From the NCBI GenBank assembly GCA_001593845.1, contig LUCF01000006.1, positions 1 through 14,390 on the forward strand: DNA of 14,390 bases, written 5' to 3'. Source of the DNA: Candidatus Bathyarchaeota archaeon B63 (GTDB lineage Archaea; Thermoproteota; Bathyarchaeia; Bathyarchaeales; DTEX01). The notes below the pieces were generated by a model. It was not told where the DNA came from, ran no database searches, and saw nothing but the letters and a program-made list of their open reading frames with translations. Shown here piece by piece: positions 1 through 6,367 of the stretch (its first letter is position 1; the number at the start of each line of letters is the position of its first letter). The translations under genes and the position numbers were made by a program.

Positions 1-1
1 A

Positions 2-175
2 ATTTTTGGGTATGGACTTTATCCTCGCCAGGATTACTGGGCCATGTTTCATACCTCTATGATTCAGGATCTTCGCATGTTTCAATCCCGGCCGGATGGA
101 ATTTTGTACATTATTATTGAGGAGGAACAGCGGCTTATCAGCGGCGGGGGAATATCCCCTCTTCTGTCAGACTGA
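2..175 (+). CDS. Possible 3' end of a gene cut by the left window edge
   Basis: A frame is open from the first bases to a TGA at 173-175 (57 codons). It reads as a plausible mixed-composition protein tail rich in Tyr, Phe and Ile, with an acidic run (three Glu) about 17 residues before the end. No start is needed if the gene begins outside the window. It lies 21 bp before the 74-residue membrane protein gene, so the two could be co-transcribed. I recognise no family. The open frame is short enough to arise by chance, so this is tentative. Confidence 0.28.
   Translation: MFGYGLYPRQDYWAMFHTSMIQDLRMFQSRPDGILYIIIEEEQRLISGGGISPLLSD
147..159. repeat. Short inverted repeat GGGGA-ATA-TCCCC
   Basis: A perfect 5-bp inverted repeat with a 3-nt centre lies about 40 bp before the ATG of the small membrane protein gene. 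It could be an operator or a small hairpin, or chance. No T-run follows, so it does not look like a terminator. Confidence 0.25.
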
Positions 176-196
176 AGAAAGGATGCCGGACTGAGG

Positions 197-421
197 ATGA
201 GCAACAAGAAAAAGGAGAGCAAGATCGTAATAAAGGACGGAATCGTTAAGTGGACCGAGAGGGACTGGCGGGGAGTAATAGCGATAATCATATGCATAGG
301 ATTGCTTGTCAGCGTCGTTCTGGGCCGCGTAGACGGCGTCGGCACATTCGGCAGCCTCGCAGCGATGATCTGCAGGGACTACTTCGCATCCAAAGAGGAA
401 GAGAAGAGACAGAAATCCTGA
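197..421 (+). CDS. Small membrane protein of unknown function, holin-like layout
   Basis: This encodes 74 residues. A Lys-rich cytosolic N-terminus (residues 1-24, ending WTERDWR) leads into a hydrophobic segment at about 26-43 (GVIAIIICIGLLVSVVLG). A second, weaker hydrophobic stretch spans about 46-63, and a charged tail (KEEEKRQK) ends the protein. This fits one or two membrane passes with both termini inside. Short length, paired hydrophobic segments and a charged C-terminus resemble holin-like or virus/plasmid-derived small membrane proteins, but no diagnostic motif is present and no lysis gene is nearby. The ATG at 197 is the only sensible start because the charged N-terminus follows directly. 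GAGG abuts the ATG, closer than a normal ribosome site. Function unknown. Confidence 0.65.
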   Translation: MSNKKKESKIVIKDGIVKWTERDWRGVIAIIICIGLLVSVVLGRVDGVGTFGSLAAMICRDYFASKEEEKRQKS

Positions 422-425
422 GGCC

Positions 426-446
426 TTTATAAATTTCTATATATAG
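426..446 (+). promoter_or_regulatory. AT-rich promoter candidate upstream of the 41-residue ORF and tiaS
   Basis: TTTATAAAT (426-434) followed by the palindrome CTATATATAG (437-446) gives one or two overlapping TATA boxes. Transcription would begin near 456-470, about 20-30 nt before the ATG at 486. A second possible TATA (AATAAAAG, near 539) could serve tiaS directly. Assignment is by position and composition only. Confidence 0.4.
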
Positions 447-459
447 AAAAAATTTTTCC

Positions 460-472
460 GCGGCGAAGCCGC
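460..472 (+). other. Short GC hairpin GCGGC-GAA-GCCGC in the presumed leader
   Basis: A 5-bp perfect GC stem with a GAA triloop lies between the TATA candidate and the ATG at 486. If transcription starts near 456 it would sit at the extreme 5' end of the message. A long T-run does not follow it, so a terminator role for the upstream gene is doubtful. Confidence 0.25.
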
Positions 473-485
473 ATGCAGAAAATCA

Positions 486-611
486 ATGATGGCGGATACC
501 CACAGAGCATGTACTCTTCTGATCAGTGCTCTTGCTTCAATAAAAGATAAAAGAATTCGCTACTTCTGGAGTATTATCCCAGAGTACGGCTGGTTAGAAG
601 AAGAGGGATGA
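486..611 (+). CDS. Candidate small ORF (41 aa) overlapping the tiaS start by ATGA
   Basis: The frame starts at ATG 486 (a second ATG follows at once) and ends with TGA at 609-611. That TGA shares the ATGA overlap with the tiaS ATG at 608, an arrangement typical of translational coupling. The predicted peptide has a mildly hydrophobic N-terminal half (ACTLLISALASIK) and an aromatic, acidic C-terminal half (RYFWSIIPEYGWLEEE). I recognise no family and see no Shine-Dalgarno site before it. It could be a leader peptide, a small protein or chance. The overlap geometry and the promoter at 426-446 are the only support. Confidence 0.35.
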   Translation: MMADTHRACTLLISALASIKDKRIRYFWSIIPEYGWLEEEG

Positions 612-1948
612 AGCTCCACATAGGGTTCGACGATACGGATTCCCCCAGAGGCGGATGCACAACCTACGTAGCAGCCCTAATAATCGAGCGGCTCCACGAG
701 CTCGGCGTCTCCTTCCTAGACTATCCCTCACTCATCAGGCTGAACCCGAATGTCCCATGGAAGACCAGGGGGAACGGCGCCATATGCCTGAGGGTTATGT
801 GCGATAACAGCCTCAGGGATGAGCTGATGGAGCGGGTCATCCGGACGGTTGAGGAGCAGGCTGACCTCAGCTTCGAGGGAACCGACCCGGGGATCGTCTT
901 CCTACCCGGGGATGTGCCCCTCGAGGTTGAAGCCTTCGCGAGGAGGGCCATCACTGGGCTTGTGGAGAAAGCTGAGGCCTTAAGTCTAATCCGGAGGTAC
1001 GGGGCAGAAGCGGTGGGGTTTAAGGAGGGGAGGGGGATAATAGGCGGCCTAGCCGCGATAGGTGAGCAGCTGAGGGACGATCATACGTATGAGCTCATAG
1101 CGTATCGAACCCCAGAGAATAGGGGAACCGAGAGAAGGGTCAAGGAATCCTCAGTCATGGAGATGGATAAGAGACTGGGCCGCCTAGTATTCAATAACGT
1201 CGATTATGAGACTGGGCGGATACTCATAACCCCGCGGGGGCCGGACCCGGTTCTGTACGGCATTAGGGGGGAGACCGCTGAGGCTGTCAAACGCGGCCAC
1301 GAGATGGTAATCGCGGAGGAGCCCATAGAAAGATGGGTTATCTTCCGAACCAATCAGGGAACAGATGCACATCTCAGAAGGGCCTCATCAATAGGCGAAG
1401 TGGAGCCCTACAGCCCAGTTATACTCGTCGGGGAGGTCTCCGGAGATCCAAGGGTCATCAGGGGCGGCCATGTAATCTTCAGCATCAGGGACTCCACGGG
1501 GCAGATAGACTGCGCAGCCTATGAGCCCACGGGCAGGCTCAGAGAGGTGGCGAGGAGGCTTACGGCCGGGGATCTCGTCGAGGTCCACGGTGGTGTCCGT
1601 CCGCCCTCCCCGAGCATCCCAATGACGGTGAATGTCGAGAAGATCAGGATTCTCAGGTTGGCCAAGATCCGCATCTACAGGAACCCCCTATGCCCGGAAT
1701 GCGGGAAGAGGATGAAGTCGATGGGGCGTCAGAAGGGATTCGAATGTAAGAGGTGTGGTTTCCACGGCAGGGACCTCGAGAAGACTGTTATGGAGTGGCC
1801 GAGGGATCTGAAAGTCGGGCTTTATGTTACGCCGCCGCGTTCTCAGAGGCACCTCACCAAGCCGCTCAGCAGATACGGCCTGGAAAAGAGGGGAGAAGAG
1901 GGGTCATTCCTCGGCTCCGTCCCCTACGGGGAGATCTCCGGCCGTTAG
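608..1948 (+). CDS. tiaS: tRNA(Ile2) 2-agmatinylcytidine synthetase TiaS
   Basis: TiaS uses ATP and agmatine to convert the wobble cytidine (C34) of archaeal tRNA-Ile(CAU) to agmatidine so that it reads AUA; this genome uses ATA codons freely. The 446-residue protein is near family length. The N-terminus carries the catalytic signature GFDDTDSPRGGCTTY (6-20); Thr18 matches by position the autophosphorylated Thr of the Archaeoglobus enzyme. A middle ferredoxin-like region holds KTRGNGAICLR (52-62). An OB fold follows at about 270-345 (VILVGEVSGDPRVIRGG onward). A zinc ribbon has C362-x2-C365 and C380-x2-C383. The last 14 codons lie over the 3' end of the opposing topoisomerase gene, a 45-bp antisense overlap. 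The ATG starts directly at the conserved MKLHIGFDDTD, so the start is secure. Confidence 0.95.
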   Translation: MKLHIGFDDTDSPRGGCTTYVAALIIERLHELGVSFLDYPSLIRLNPNVPWKTRGNGAICLRVMCDNSLRDELMERVIRTVEEQADLSFEGTDPGIVFLPGDVPLEVEAFARRAITGLVEKAEALSLIRRYGAEAVGFKEGRGIIGGLAAIGEQLRDDHTYELIAYRTPENRGTERRVKESSVMEMDKRLGRLVFNNVDYETGRILITPRGPDPVLYGIRGETAEAVKRGHEMVIAEEPIERWVIFRTNQGTDAHLRRASSIGEVEPYSPVILVGEVSGDPRVIRGGHVIFSIRDSTGQIDCAAYEPTGRLREVARRLTAGDLVEVHGGVRPPSPSIPMTVNVEKIRILRLAKIRIYRNPLCPECGKRMKSMGRQKGFECKRCGFHGRDLEKTVMEWPRDLKVGLYVTPPRSQRHLTKPLSRYGLEKRGEEGSFLGSVPYGEISGR

Positions 1949-3748
1949 CGGCTTCTCCCCCACGCTCATCAGCGGATCCTCAACCCACGAGAACTTCCTC
2001 CGGAGGGACTTCGGATAATAAAGCTTCCAATCGAAGTCTACCCTTCTGCCCCAACGGTAATAGATCCGGGGGTCTATGTAGCTCTTAAGCGATGTGCTCA
2101 GGTTATAATCGCGGGTCTCCATCCTGATCTTGATCTGCAGCCTCTCCTTCTCTATGGCGGCCCTCCTCCTCTGCTCCAGCCTCGCCAGCCTCTCCCTGAG
2201 CCTCCTCAGCCCTTCCCTATGCCTCTCCTTCAGCCTCTTGATGAGCATTCTCTGCCTCTTGATGCCCTTACGGGCGGTTGAGATTCTCTTCCTCAACGTT
2301 TTAGTCGATCTTCCCTCCTTCTCCCTCTCAGCCAATTGCCTCTGGAGATCCCTGAGCCTATCCTTTAGAGCCTCGATTCTCCCCTCGTATTTCCTCAGCC
2401 TCTTGATATACCGCTCCCTGCTCTCCTTGATCCTCCGCTTTATCCTTCCCTCTGCCTCTTTGAACCGCTCCATCCTCACTCTGAGCCGTTCCTTCCTCCT
2501 CTCCAGCATGGTCCTCCAAGTCTTCGGGATCTTCCGGCGGTGATTACAGACCTTGGCGGCCTCGAGATTCGCGAGGGTTGCGACGTACTTCTTCACGTAG
2601 TCCGGGTCCTCCCTTTCTACCGGGGTGGATTCGAGCTTCCTCTCCACCGCCTCGGAGGCGTAATAGGTGCGGAAGACCTTGGCTGATAACCCTCTTACCA
2701 CCTCATCTAGGAATTCGCTTACCCTCTTCGAGTTCACACCTTCGAATATCGTGGACTCAGCATCCGCGGAGAACTCCTTCAAGTTTCTTATGACGATCTC
2801 CGGAAGCCTAACCTTGAAGATGTGCGGAACGGAGTCCTTGCCCAGAAAATTGAAGATGACCGTCCCGTCATCCTCGAATTTTATGTGTTCAGGCCGAAGC
2901 GTAGAGGCGCCAACAGTATCAGCCTCCTCGGGGTCCTTCTCATCCCCAACGCGGATCTTCAGCCTGTCAATCAAGTAGCAGACAGTCGCCGTCTTTCTTC
3001 TTATCAGATCATCCGCATCGAGGTTCTCATTTATGTGCCTCTTGATCCTCTCGATGTTACGCCTCAGCTCGATCGCCTTATTGAACTTCTCGATCTCCCT
3101 CATCTGCTTAAGCTTCGTATTCTCAGAGAGCCAGACATACTTCATCTTCCCGGAGAGCTTATCCCTCCACCTCGCGATCCACATGACATCAGGCTCCCAG
3201 ACGATCCTCTTCCAGTTCCCCGGGGGCCTCGGAGCGTCCGGGGAGAGGTTTAGCTCGATATCCTCTTCGGTTGGGCCCTCCTTCCACCTTCCCCTTTTAG
3301 GATGCTTCCCCCGGCCGATGAAGATGCAGGATGGCTCCGCAATGTAGTTGCTGATCTCCATCCTAACGCCGTCAACTATCGCGTATCCATACTTCTCCTT
3401 ATTCGCCTCCCGCACAGCCCTTCTTTCCTCCCGCATCCGCCTCTTCTCCTCCTTCGTCAGGCTCTCCTTCCACGCCTTCTCCCTCTCTACGTAGTCTATG
3501 ACCTCCGAGAAGTCGAAGTCTCCCGGATCCGCCTTCCCATCTATCCCCAGCGCCACGCAGAAGTCCCTGAAGAAGTTCCGGATGAAGACCCTGTCCTCAG
3601 CATGCTCCGTACCCATCTTCTTTACCCAGGCCACCGCCATCTCCTCCTGCTTCGGCGTCAGCTGTACTCTCCTCCCCTTCACGGAGATGCTGAGGCCCTT
3701 CCACTCATACTTCGGAACTAGAACCCCATTGTGGATGAGCTGCCTCAT
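1904..3748 (-). CDS. top1: DNA topoisomerase IB (eukaryote-like)
   Basis: This enzyme nicks one strand through a 3'-phosphotyrosine to relax supercoils of either sign. From ATG 3748 the protein has 614 residues. The catalytic set aligns with human TOP1: R266 in DRLKIRVGDEK (human R488), K304 in NFLGKDS (K532), R360 in AKVFRTYYAS (R590), H403 in VCNHRRKIPK (H632) and Y557 in KSYIDPR (Y723). A basic, very charged coiled-coil linker at about 414-539 separates the His from the Tyr; the gap is 154 residues against 91 in human TOP1. A GTG at 3781 would add 11 residues. I prefer ATG 3748: GTGAG lies 9 nt before it, a TATA-like TTAATTATGA near 3784-3793 would put the transcript start after the GTG, and the family begins close to the HNGVLVP motif. 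It converges on tiaS with a 45-bp overlap. Confidence 0.94.
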   Translation of the reverse strand: MRQLIHNGVLVPKYEWKGLSISVKGRRVQLTPKQEEMAVAWVKKMGTEHAEDRVFIRNFFRDFCVALGIDGKADPGDFDFSEVIDYVEREKAWKESLTKEEKRRMREERRAVREANKEKYGYAIVDGVRMEISNYIAEPSCIFIGRGKHPKRGRWKEGPTEEDIELNLSPDAPRPPGNWKRIVWEPDVMWIARWRDKLSGKMKYVWLSENTKLKQMREIEKFNKAIELRRNIERIKRHINENLDADDLIRRKTATVCYLIDRLKIRVGDEKDPEEADTVGASTLRPEHIKFEDDGTVIFNFLGKDSVPHIFKVRLPEIVIRNLKEFSADAESTIFEGVNSKRVSEFLDEVVRGLSAKVFRTYYASEAVERKLESTPVEREDPDYVKKYVATLANLEAAKVCNHRRKIPKTWRTMLERRKERLRVRMERFKEAEGRIKRRIKESRERYIKRLRKYEGRIEALKDRLRDLQRQLAEREKEGRSTKTLRKRISTARKGIKRQRMLIKRLKERHREGLRRLRERLARLEQRRRAAIEKERLQIKIRMETRDYNLSTSLKSYIDPRIYYRWGRRVDFDWKLYYPKSLRRKFSWVEDPLMSVGEKPLTAGDLPVGDGAEE

Positions 3749-3783
3749 AGGTCCGATCTCACTTTTCGAATGAATCCGCACCT

Positions 3784-3793
3784 ATCATAATTA
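3784..3793 (-). promoter_or_regulatory. TATA-like box for topoisomerase IB
   Basis: On the minus strand TTAATTATGA lies about 40 nt before the ATG at 3748. A start of transcription near 3763 would leave a short leader containing GTGAG (3762-3758). Placement is by spacing only. Confidence 0.4.
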
Positions 3794-3798
3794 AGCAT

Positions 3799-3834
3799 TG
3801 CCCAATCTAAGCGTGGCGCAGCATGACTTGGGCA
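3799..3834. repeat. Inverted repeat TGCCCAA / TTGGGCA in the divergent promoter region
   Basis: Perfect 7-bp arms TGCCCAA (3799-3805) and TTGGGCA (3828-3834) flank a 22-nt spacer. They sit immediately upstream of the presumed topoisomerase TATA box and between the two divergent transcription units. The position suits an operator; an RNA hairpin is also possible. No protein can be assigned. Confidence 0.4.
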
Positions 3835-3888
3835 GGCTGAGGGGCCTTGTCACCCGTAAAAAACGAGGATATAATGGTATTTTTTCTC

Positions 3889-3903
3889 CATAAATCTTAT
3901 AAC
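3889..3903 (+). promoter_or_regulatory. TATA candidate for the receiver/ATPase operon
   Basis: ATAAATCTTATAAC is AT-rich in an otherwise mixed stretch and holds two overlapping TATA-like cores. Transcription would begin near 3920-3930, just before the ATG at 3939. The CGTAAAAAACG stretch about 30 bp upstream is also AT-rich. Prediction only. Confidence 0.35.
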
Positions 3904-3938
3904 AATGCCTCTCGGCTACCAAGAGCTAGAGCTAAGAG

Positions 3939-4148
3939 ATGTTTTCTTCAGGACTGAACATAGAAGTGACCCCCGGAACCCAAGAAGATATCCTTTGGCC
4001 CATCAGTCTCACGGTCAGTAGGGAGGCCAGATCGCCCTCAGAAGGGCCGGAAGGAGCACATTTAATGTTCGGTCTTAAGGTTATTGAGGATTTACGCTTT
4101 GGGAGATCATCAAGAGCGACAAGTGGAACGGAGCAGACTGGTAATTGA
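3939..4148 (+). CDS. Candidate small ORF (69 aa) at the head of the receiver/ATPase operon
   Basis: ATG 3939 follows a TATA candidate by about 40 bp, and the frame ends with TGA at 4146-4148. The TTG start of the receiver gene (4145-4147) overlaps this stop as TTGA, which suggests coupled translation. The predicted protein is soluble and of mixed composition, has no cysteine or transmembrane segment, and includes a stretch resembling ordinary coding sequence (LMFGLKVIEDLRFGRSSRA). I recognise no family. If it is not a gene, the receiver mRNA has a leader of about 200 nt. Confidence 0.35.
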   Translation: MFSSGLNIEVTPGTQEDILWPISLTVSREARSPSEGPEGAHLMFGLKVIEDLRFGRSSRATSGTEQTGN

Positions 4149-4573
4149 GTGAGAAGACGAGAATAATCATCATGGAGGACGACGAGGCCATCATTAAAAG
4201 CCTAAAGAAGATCCTAACGTCGAAGGGCTATGAGGTGGAGGCGGTGACCAACGGCGAGGAGGGAATAAGGCGATGCGGACTCAGACGCTTCGATTTAGCC
4301 CTACTGGACATCAGGCTGCCGAAGATGAATGGGACAGAGGTCCTCGAGGTCCTCCACCGGAAATTCCCCGAGATGATAAAGATAATGATCACTGGGTATC
4401 CGTCCTTAGAGAACGCCGTTGCCTCGTTGAAGAGGGGGGCGGACGCCTACTTGATGAAGCCTGTAAGCCCATACAGCCTCCTGAAGGTCATAGATGAGAA
4501 GATAAAGGAGCGGTCGAGGAGGTCCGGCCACGACGTGAGGAGAGATGGCTCTTCAAGCGTAAATGAGCCTTAG
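4145..4573 (+). CDS. Stand-alone response-regulator receiver (CheY-like)
   Basis: A 142-residue phosphoacceptor receiver domain with no output domain. The family residues are all visible: acidic cluster E11-D12-D13 (MEDDE) after the first strand, phosphoacceptor D55 in LLDIRLP, T83 in MITGYPS, and K105 in YLMKPVSP. The last 20 or so residues are a charged, probably flexible tail. The TTG start is forced: TAA at 4142-4144 is the codon just before it in frame, and the next ATG (4172) would remove the first beta strand. The GvpD-like ATPase gene follows after 2 bp, so the two are almost certainly co-translated. No histidine kinase is in the window. The receiver probably signals by protein contact, with the ATPase as the obvious candidate partner; that link is inference. 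Confidence 0.92.
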   Translation: MSEKTRIIIMEDDEAIIKSLKKILTSKGYEVEAVTNGEEGIRRCGLRRFDLALLDIRLPKMNGTEVLEVLHRKFPEMIKIMITGYPSLENAVASLKRGADAYLMKPVSPYSLLKVIDEKIKERSRRSGHDVRRDGSSSVNEP

Positions 4574-4575
4574 AT

Positions 4576-6054
4576 GTGATGTGCTTGATCGATGAGAGAA
4601 ACATCCCGGAGGAGATAATCGAGTTCTTCAATATGTTCCCAGGTCAGACCCTGCTCATCAAGGGTAAACCCGGAACCGGGAAGACGATTCTCTCCCTGGA
4701 GATTCTGAGGGAGATATGCGATGAACGTAATGGCCTGTATGTCTCCGCAAGGGTCACGCCTGAGAAGCTCTACAGCCTCTTCCCCTGGATAAGGGAGATA
4801 GTCCCCGAGAGGAACCTCGTCAACGCCACACCTAAAAAATTAAGTGAGAGATTGAGCCCCCTGAGACGCTTTCAAGACCAGCCGTTTGACTACGACTCCG
4901 CGCTGATCTTCTTCAAGATACTCTATGAGGACGCTGAGGAGATGGATAACCCGGTCGTAATTATTGATAGCTGGGACGCCATCCTAGGATACCTCAGCCT
5001 AAGAGACGACGGCGTCTCCTTCACCCAGAGCATATGCGACTTATGTCACGATCTTGGAACCCACCTTATCCTGATAGCGGAGACCGACGGGCCTACAGTC
5101 CTCGATTACATAGTGGACGGCATAGTGACCCTCCTAGACACGAATCTGCATGGGCATGCGACGGATGGGCAGTCGCAGATGGAGCGTTCTAAATCCAGAG
5201 TGCTGAGGGAGATAAGGATAGATAAGCTGAGGGGGGCGAGGAGGAAGCGGAGGAGCTACGCCTTCACGCTTAATGATGGCCGGTTCAGGTATTTCCCTCC
5301 CCACGATAAGATGAGGATGGCGGAGATCAGCCCCATCCCGGACATCGACGATATGCACAGGTCAAGCGGGATAAGGGACTTCGACAAGATAACCGGAGGC
5401 CTGGAGAAGGGAGGACTAACCCTCTTCATAGTTGAGCATGGAGTAGGCCTGAGATACGTCCCATTCCTCGACCAGATCGCCATAAATCTATCCCTGAAGA
5501 AGATAGGCGTCGCCAGGCTGCGGTCCATCGGTTCAGCCCTTCCTGAGGATTATGACCTCGAGAAGAAATATGAGGGTATATACTTCTACAAGCCTGAGTC
5601 CTGGATAACATGGAGGTTGGAGGAGCTCTTCTACTCGGCTGAGGAGTACAGGAAATTCCTTGAGACCGTCAGGAAGGACAGGTTCGACCTGATGGAGTTC
5701 TCCTTAATGGAAGCCCGGAAGGCCTACCTGAATTTCCTTGGGGAGCTGAGGAAGAGGCACTCCACAGTGGTCGAGTTCCTCGGCCTTGATACATTCGAGA
5801 TCCTCTACGGCCCGGAGAATACCCTTAAGCTGCTGGATGAGGCTATCTCAAGGGCGTCCCGGAATAACGAGATACTCATAGCGGTTGCGAAGAGGGGGAT
5901 GGAGTCAATCGAGATGATAAGCCAGCTCGCCACCGTCTCCTTCGTATTCGAGGACATCCTCGGAAGCCTATTCATATATGGAGAGCAGCCCAGAACCGGC
6001 CTATATAACGTCTCCTCGGATGAGAAGGGCATAAAGCTGACGCCGCTCGTTTAG
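4576..6054 (+). CDS. GvpD/KaiC-like RecA-superfamily ATPase with a degenerate second domain
   Basis: This 492-residue protein has two RecA-like halves. Half 1 has Walker A GKPGTGKT (30-37) and Walker B VVIIDSWDAI (127-136, Asp131), and its opening, IPEEIIEFFNMFPGQTLLIKG, resembles the archaeal GvpD family. Half 2 begins with a KaiC-like lead-in (SGIRDFDKITGGLEKGGLTL, 264-283). Where the P-loop should be it reads EHGVGLRY (287-294), lacking the Lys and Ser/Thr, so it probably does not hydrolyse ATP. GvpD itself represses gas vesicle genes in haloarchaea, but no gas vesicle gene is visible, so a gas vesicle role should not be assumed. Start is GTG 4576 or ATG 4579, 2 bp after the receiver stop, with no clear ribosome site, which fits coupling. 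Likely role: ATP-dependent signalling or regulatory switch in the cytosol (inference). Confidence 0.87.
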   Translation: MMCLIDERNIPEEIIEFFNMFPGQTLLIKGKPGTGKTILSLEILREICDERNGLYVSARVTPEKLYSLFPWIREIVPERNLVNATPKKLSERLSPLRRFQDQPFDYDSALIFFKILYEDAEEMDNPVVIIDSWDAILGYLSLRDDGVSFTQSICDLCHDLGTHLILIAETDGPTVLDYIVDGIVTLLDTNLHGHATDGQSQMERSKSRVLREIRIDKLRGARRKRRSYAFTLNDGRFRYFPPHDKMRMAEISPIPDIDDMHRSSGIRDFDKITGGLEKGGLTLFIVEHGVGLRYVPFLDQIAINLSLKKIGVARLRSIGSALPEDYDLEKKYEGIYFYKPESWITWRLEELFYSAEEYRKFLETVRKDRFDLMEFSLMEARKAYLNFLGELRKRHSTVVEFLGLDTFEILYGPENTLKLLDEAISRASRNNEILIAVAKRGMESIEMISQLATVSFVFEDILGSLFIYGEQPRTGLYNVSSDEKGIKLTPLV

Positions 6055-6367
6055 GGGTCCGCGCTGAACGGCGGGGATCCGGAGAGGAAGAGTCAGCATG
6101 GATTATTCTCCGGGGTGCCTGGCTCTCAGCTGAGCCCCAATCATCGGGTATAAAGCCTCATAATGGCGCTGGGAACATTGTTATCTCGTATTCTCAATCA
6201 TCTAAGTTTAGATTGGAAATCCACATTAAAGACGAGAAGCCTAAGAAACCCATCTGCTACGCGGTGATTTATAAATAACCAGGGGGATGGAGGCTTTCTC
6301 CCCTTTCCATATGAAAAGAAGAAAACTGAATTCTTCATATTATGCTCTTTAACAATGGATAACCCTT
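6055..6367. other. 313-bp intergenic gap with small hairpins, no supported gene
   Basis: It lies between the convergent ends of the ATPase gene and vapC. GGCTC-TCAGCT-GAGCC (6121-6136) is a 5-bp stem containing the perfect palindrome CTCAGCTGAG. GTATAAAG (6149-6156) and ATTTATAAAT (6267-6276) look like TATA cores with no gene in register. CAAT-CAT-CTAA-GT-TTAGATTG near 6196-6217 can fold as a bulged hairpin. The right part is AT-richer than the flanking genes. I see no tRNA-like fold. Confidence 0.4.
6309..6340 (-). terminator. Hairpin terminator candidate downstream of vapBC
   Basis: Arms ATATGAA (6309-6315) and TTCATAT (6334-6340) form a 7-bp stem 28-60 nt past the vapC stop. Read on the minus strand, the loop and 3' arm are T-rich (TTTTCTTCTTTTC), which suits archaeal termination at pyrimidine-rich tracts. 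Could also be chance in AT-rich DNA. Confidence 0.3.

Noticed and set aside
79..100. GTTTCAATCCCGG resembles the start of archaeal CRISPR repeats.
   Set aside because: Only a single copy is present and no spaced direct repeats follow.
82..345. 87-residue minus-strand frame opposite the small membrane protein.
   Set aside because: Composition is that of an antisense shadow; the + strand reading has a coherent membrane-protein layout.
2130..3773. Several Leu/Ser-rich + strand frames opposite the topoisomerase gene.
   Set aside because: They are antisense shadows of the charged coiled-coil coding sequence; the minus strand has clear family motifs.
4576..6054. Possible gas vesicle regulator GvpD in the strict sense.
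   Set aside because: No gas vesicle structural gene is visible, and the partner is a receiver domain, so only GvpD-like is supported.
6054..6278. Frame on the + strand open after the ATPase stop, ending in plausible residues (KFRLEIHIKDEKPKKPICYA) at TAA 6276-6278.
   Set aside because: It has no ATG or GTG, only a late TTG leaving about 20 codons, and codon use differs from the neighbours; chance or a remnant.
6208..6348. A 46-codon minus-strand ORF in the gap after vapC.
   Set aside because: Composition looks random and its start lies within the hairpin that may end the vapBC transcript.
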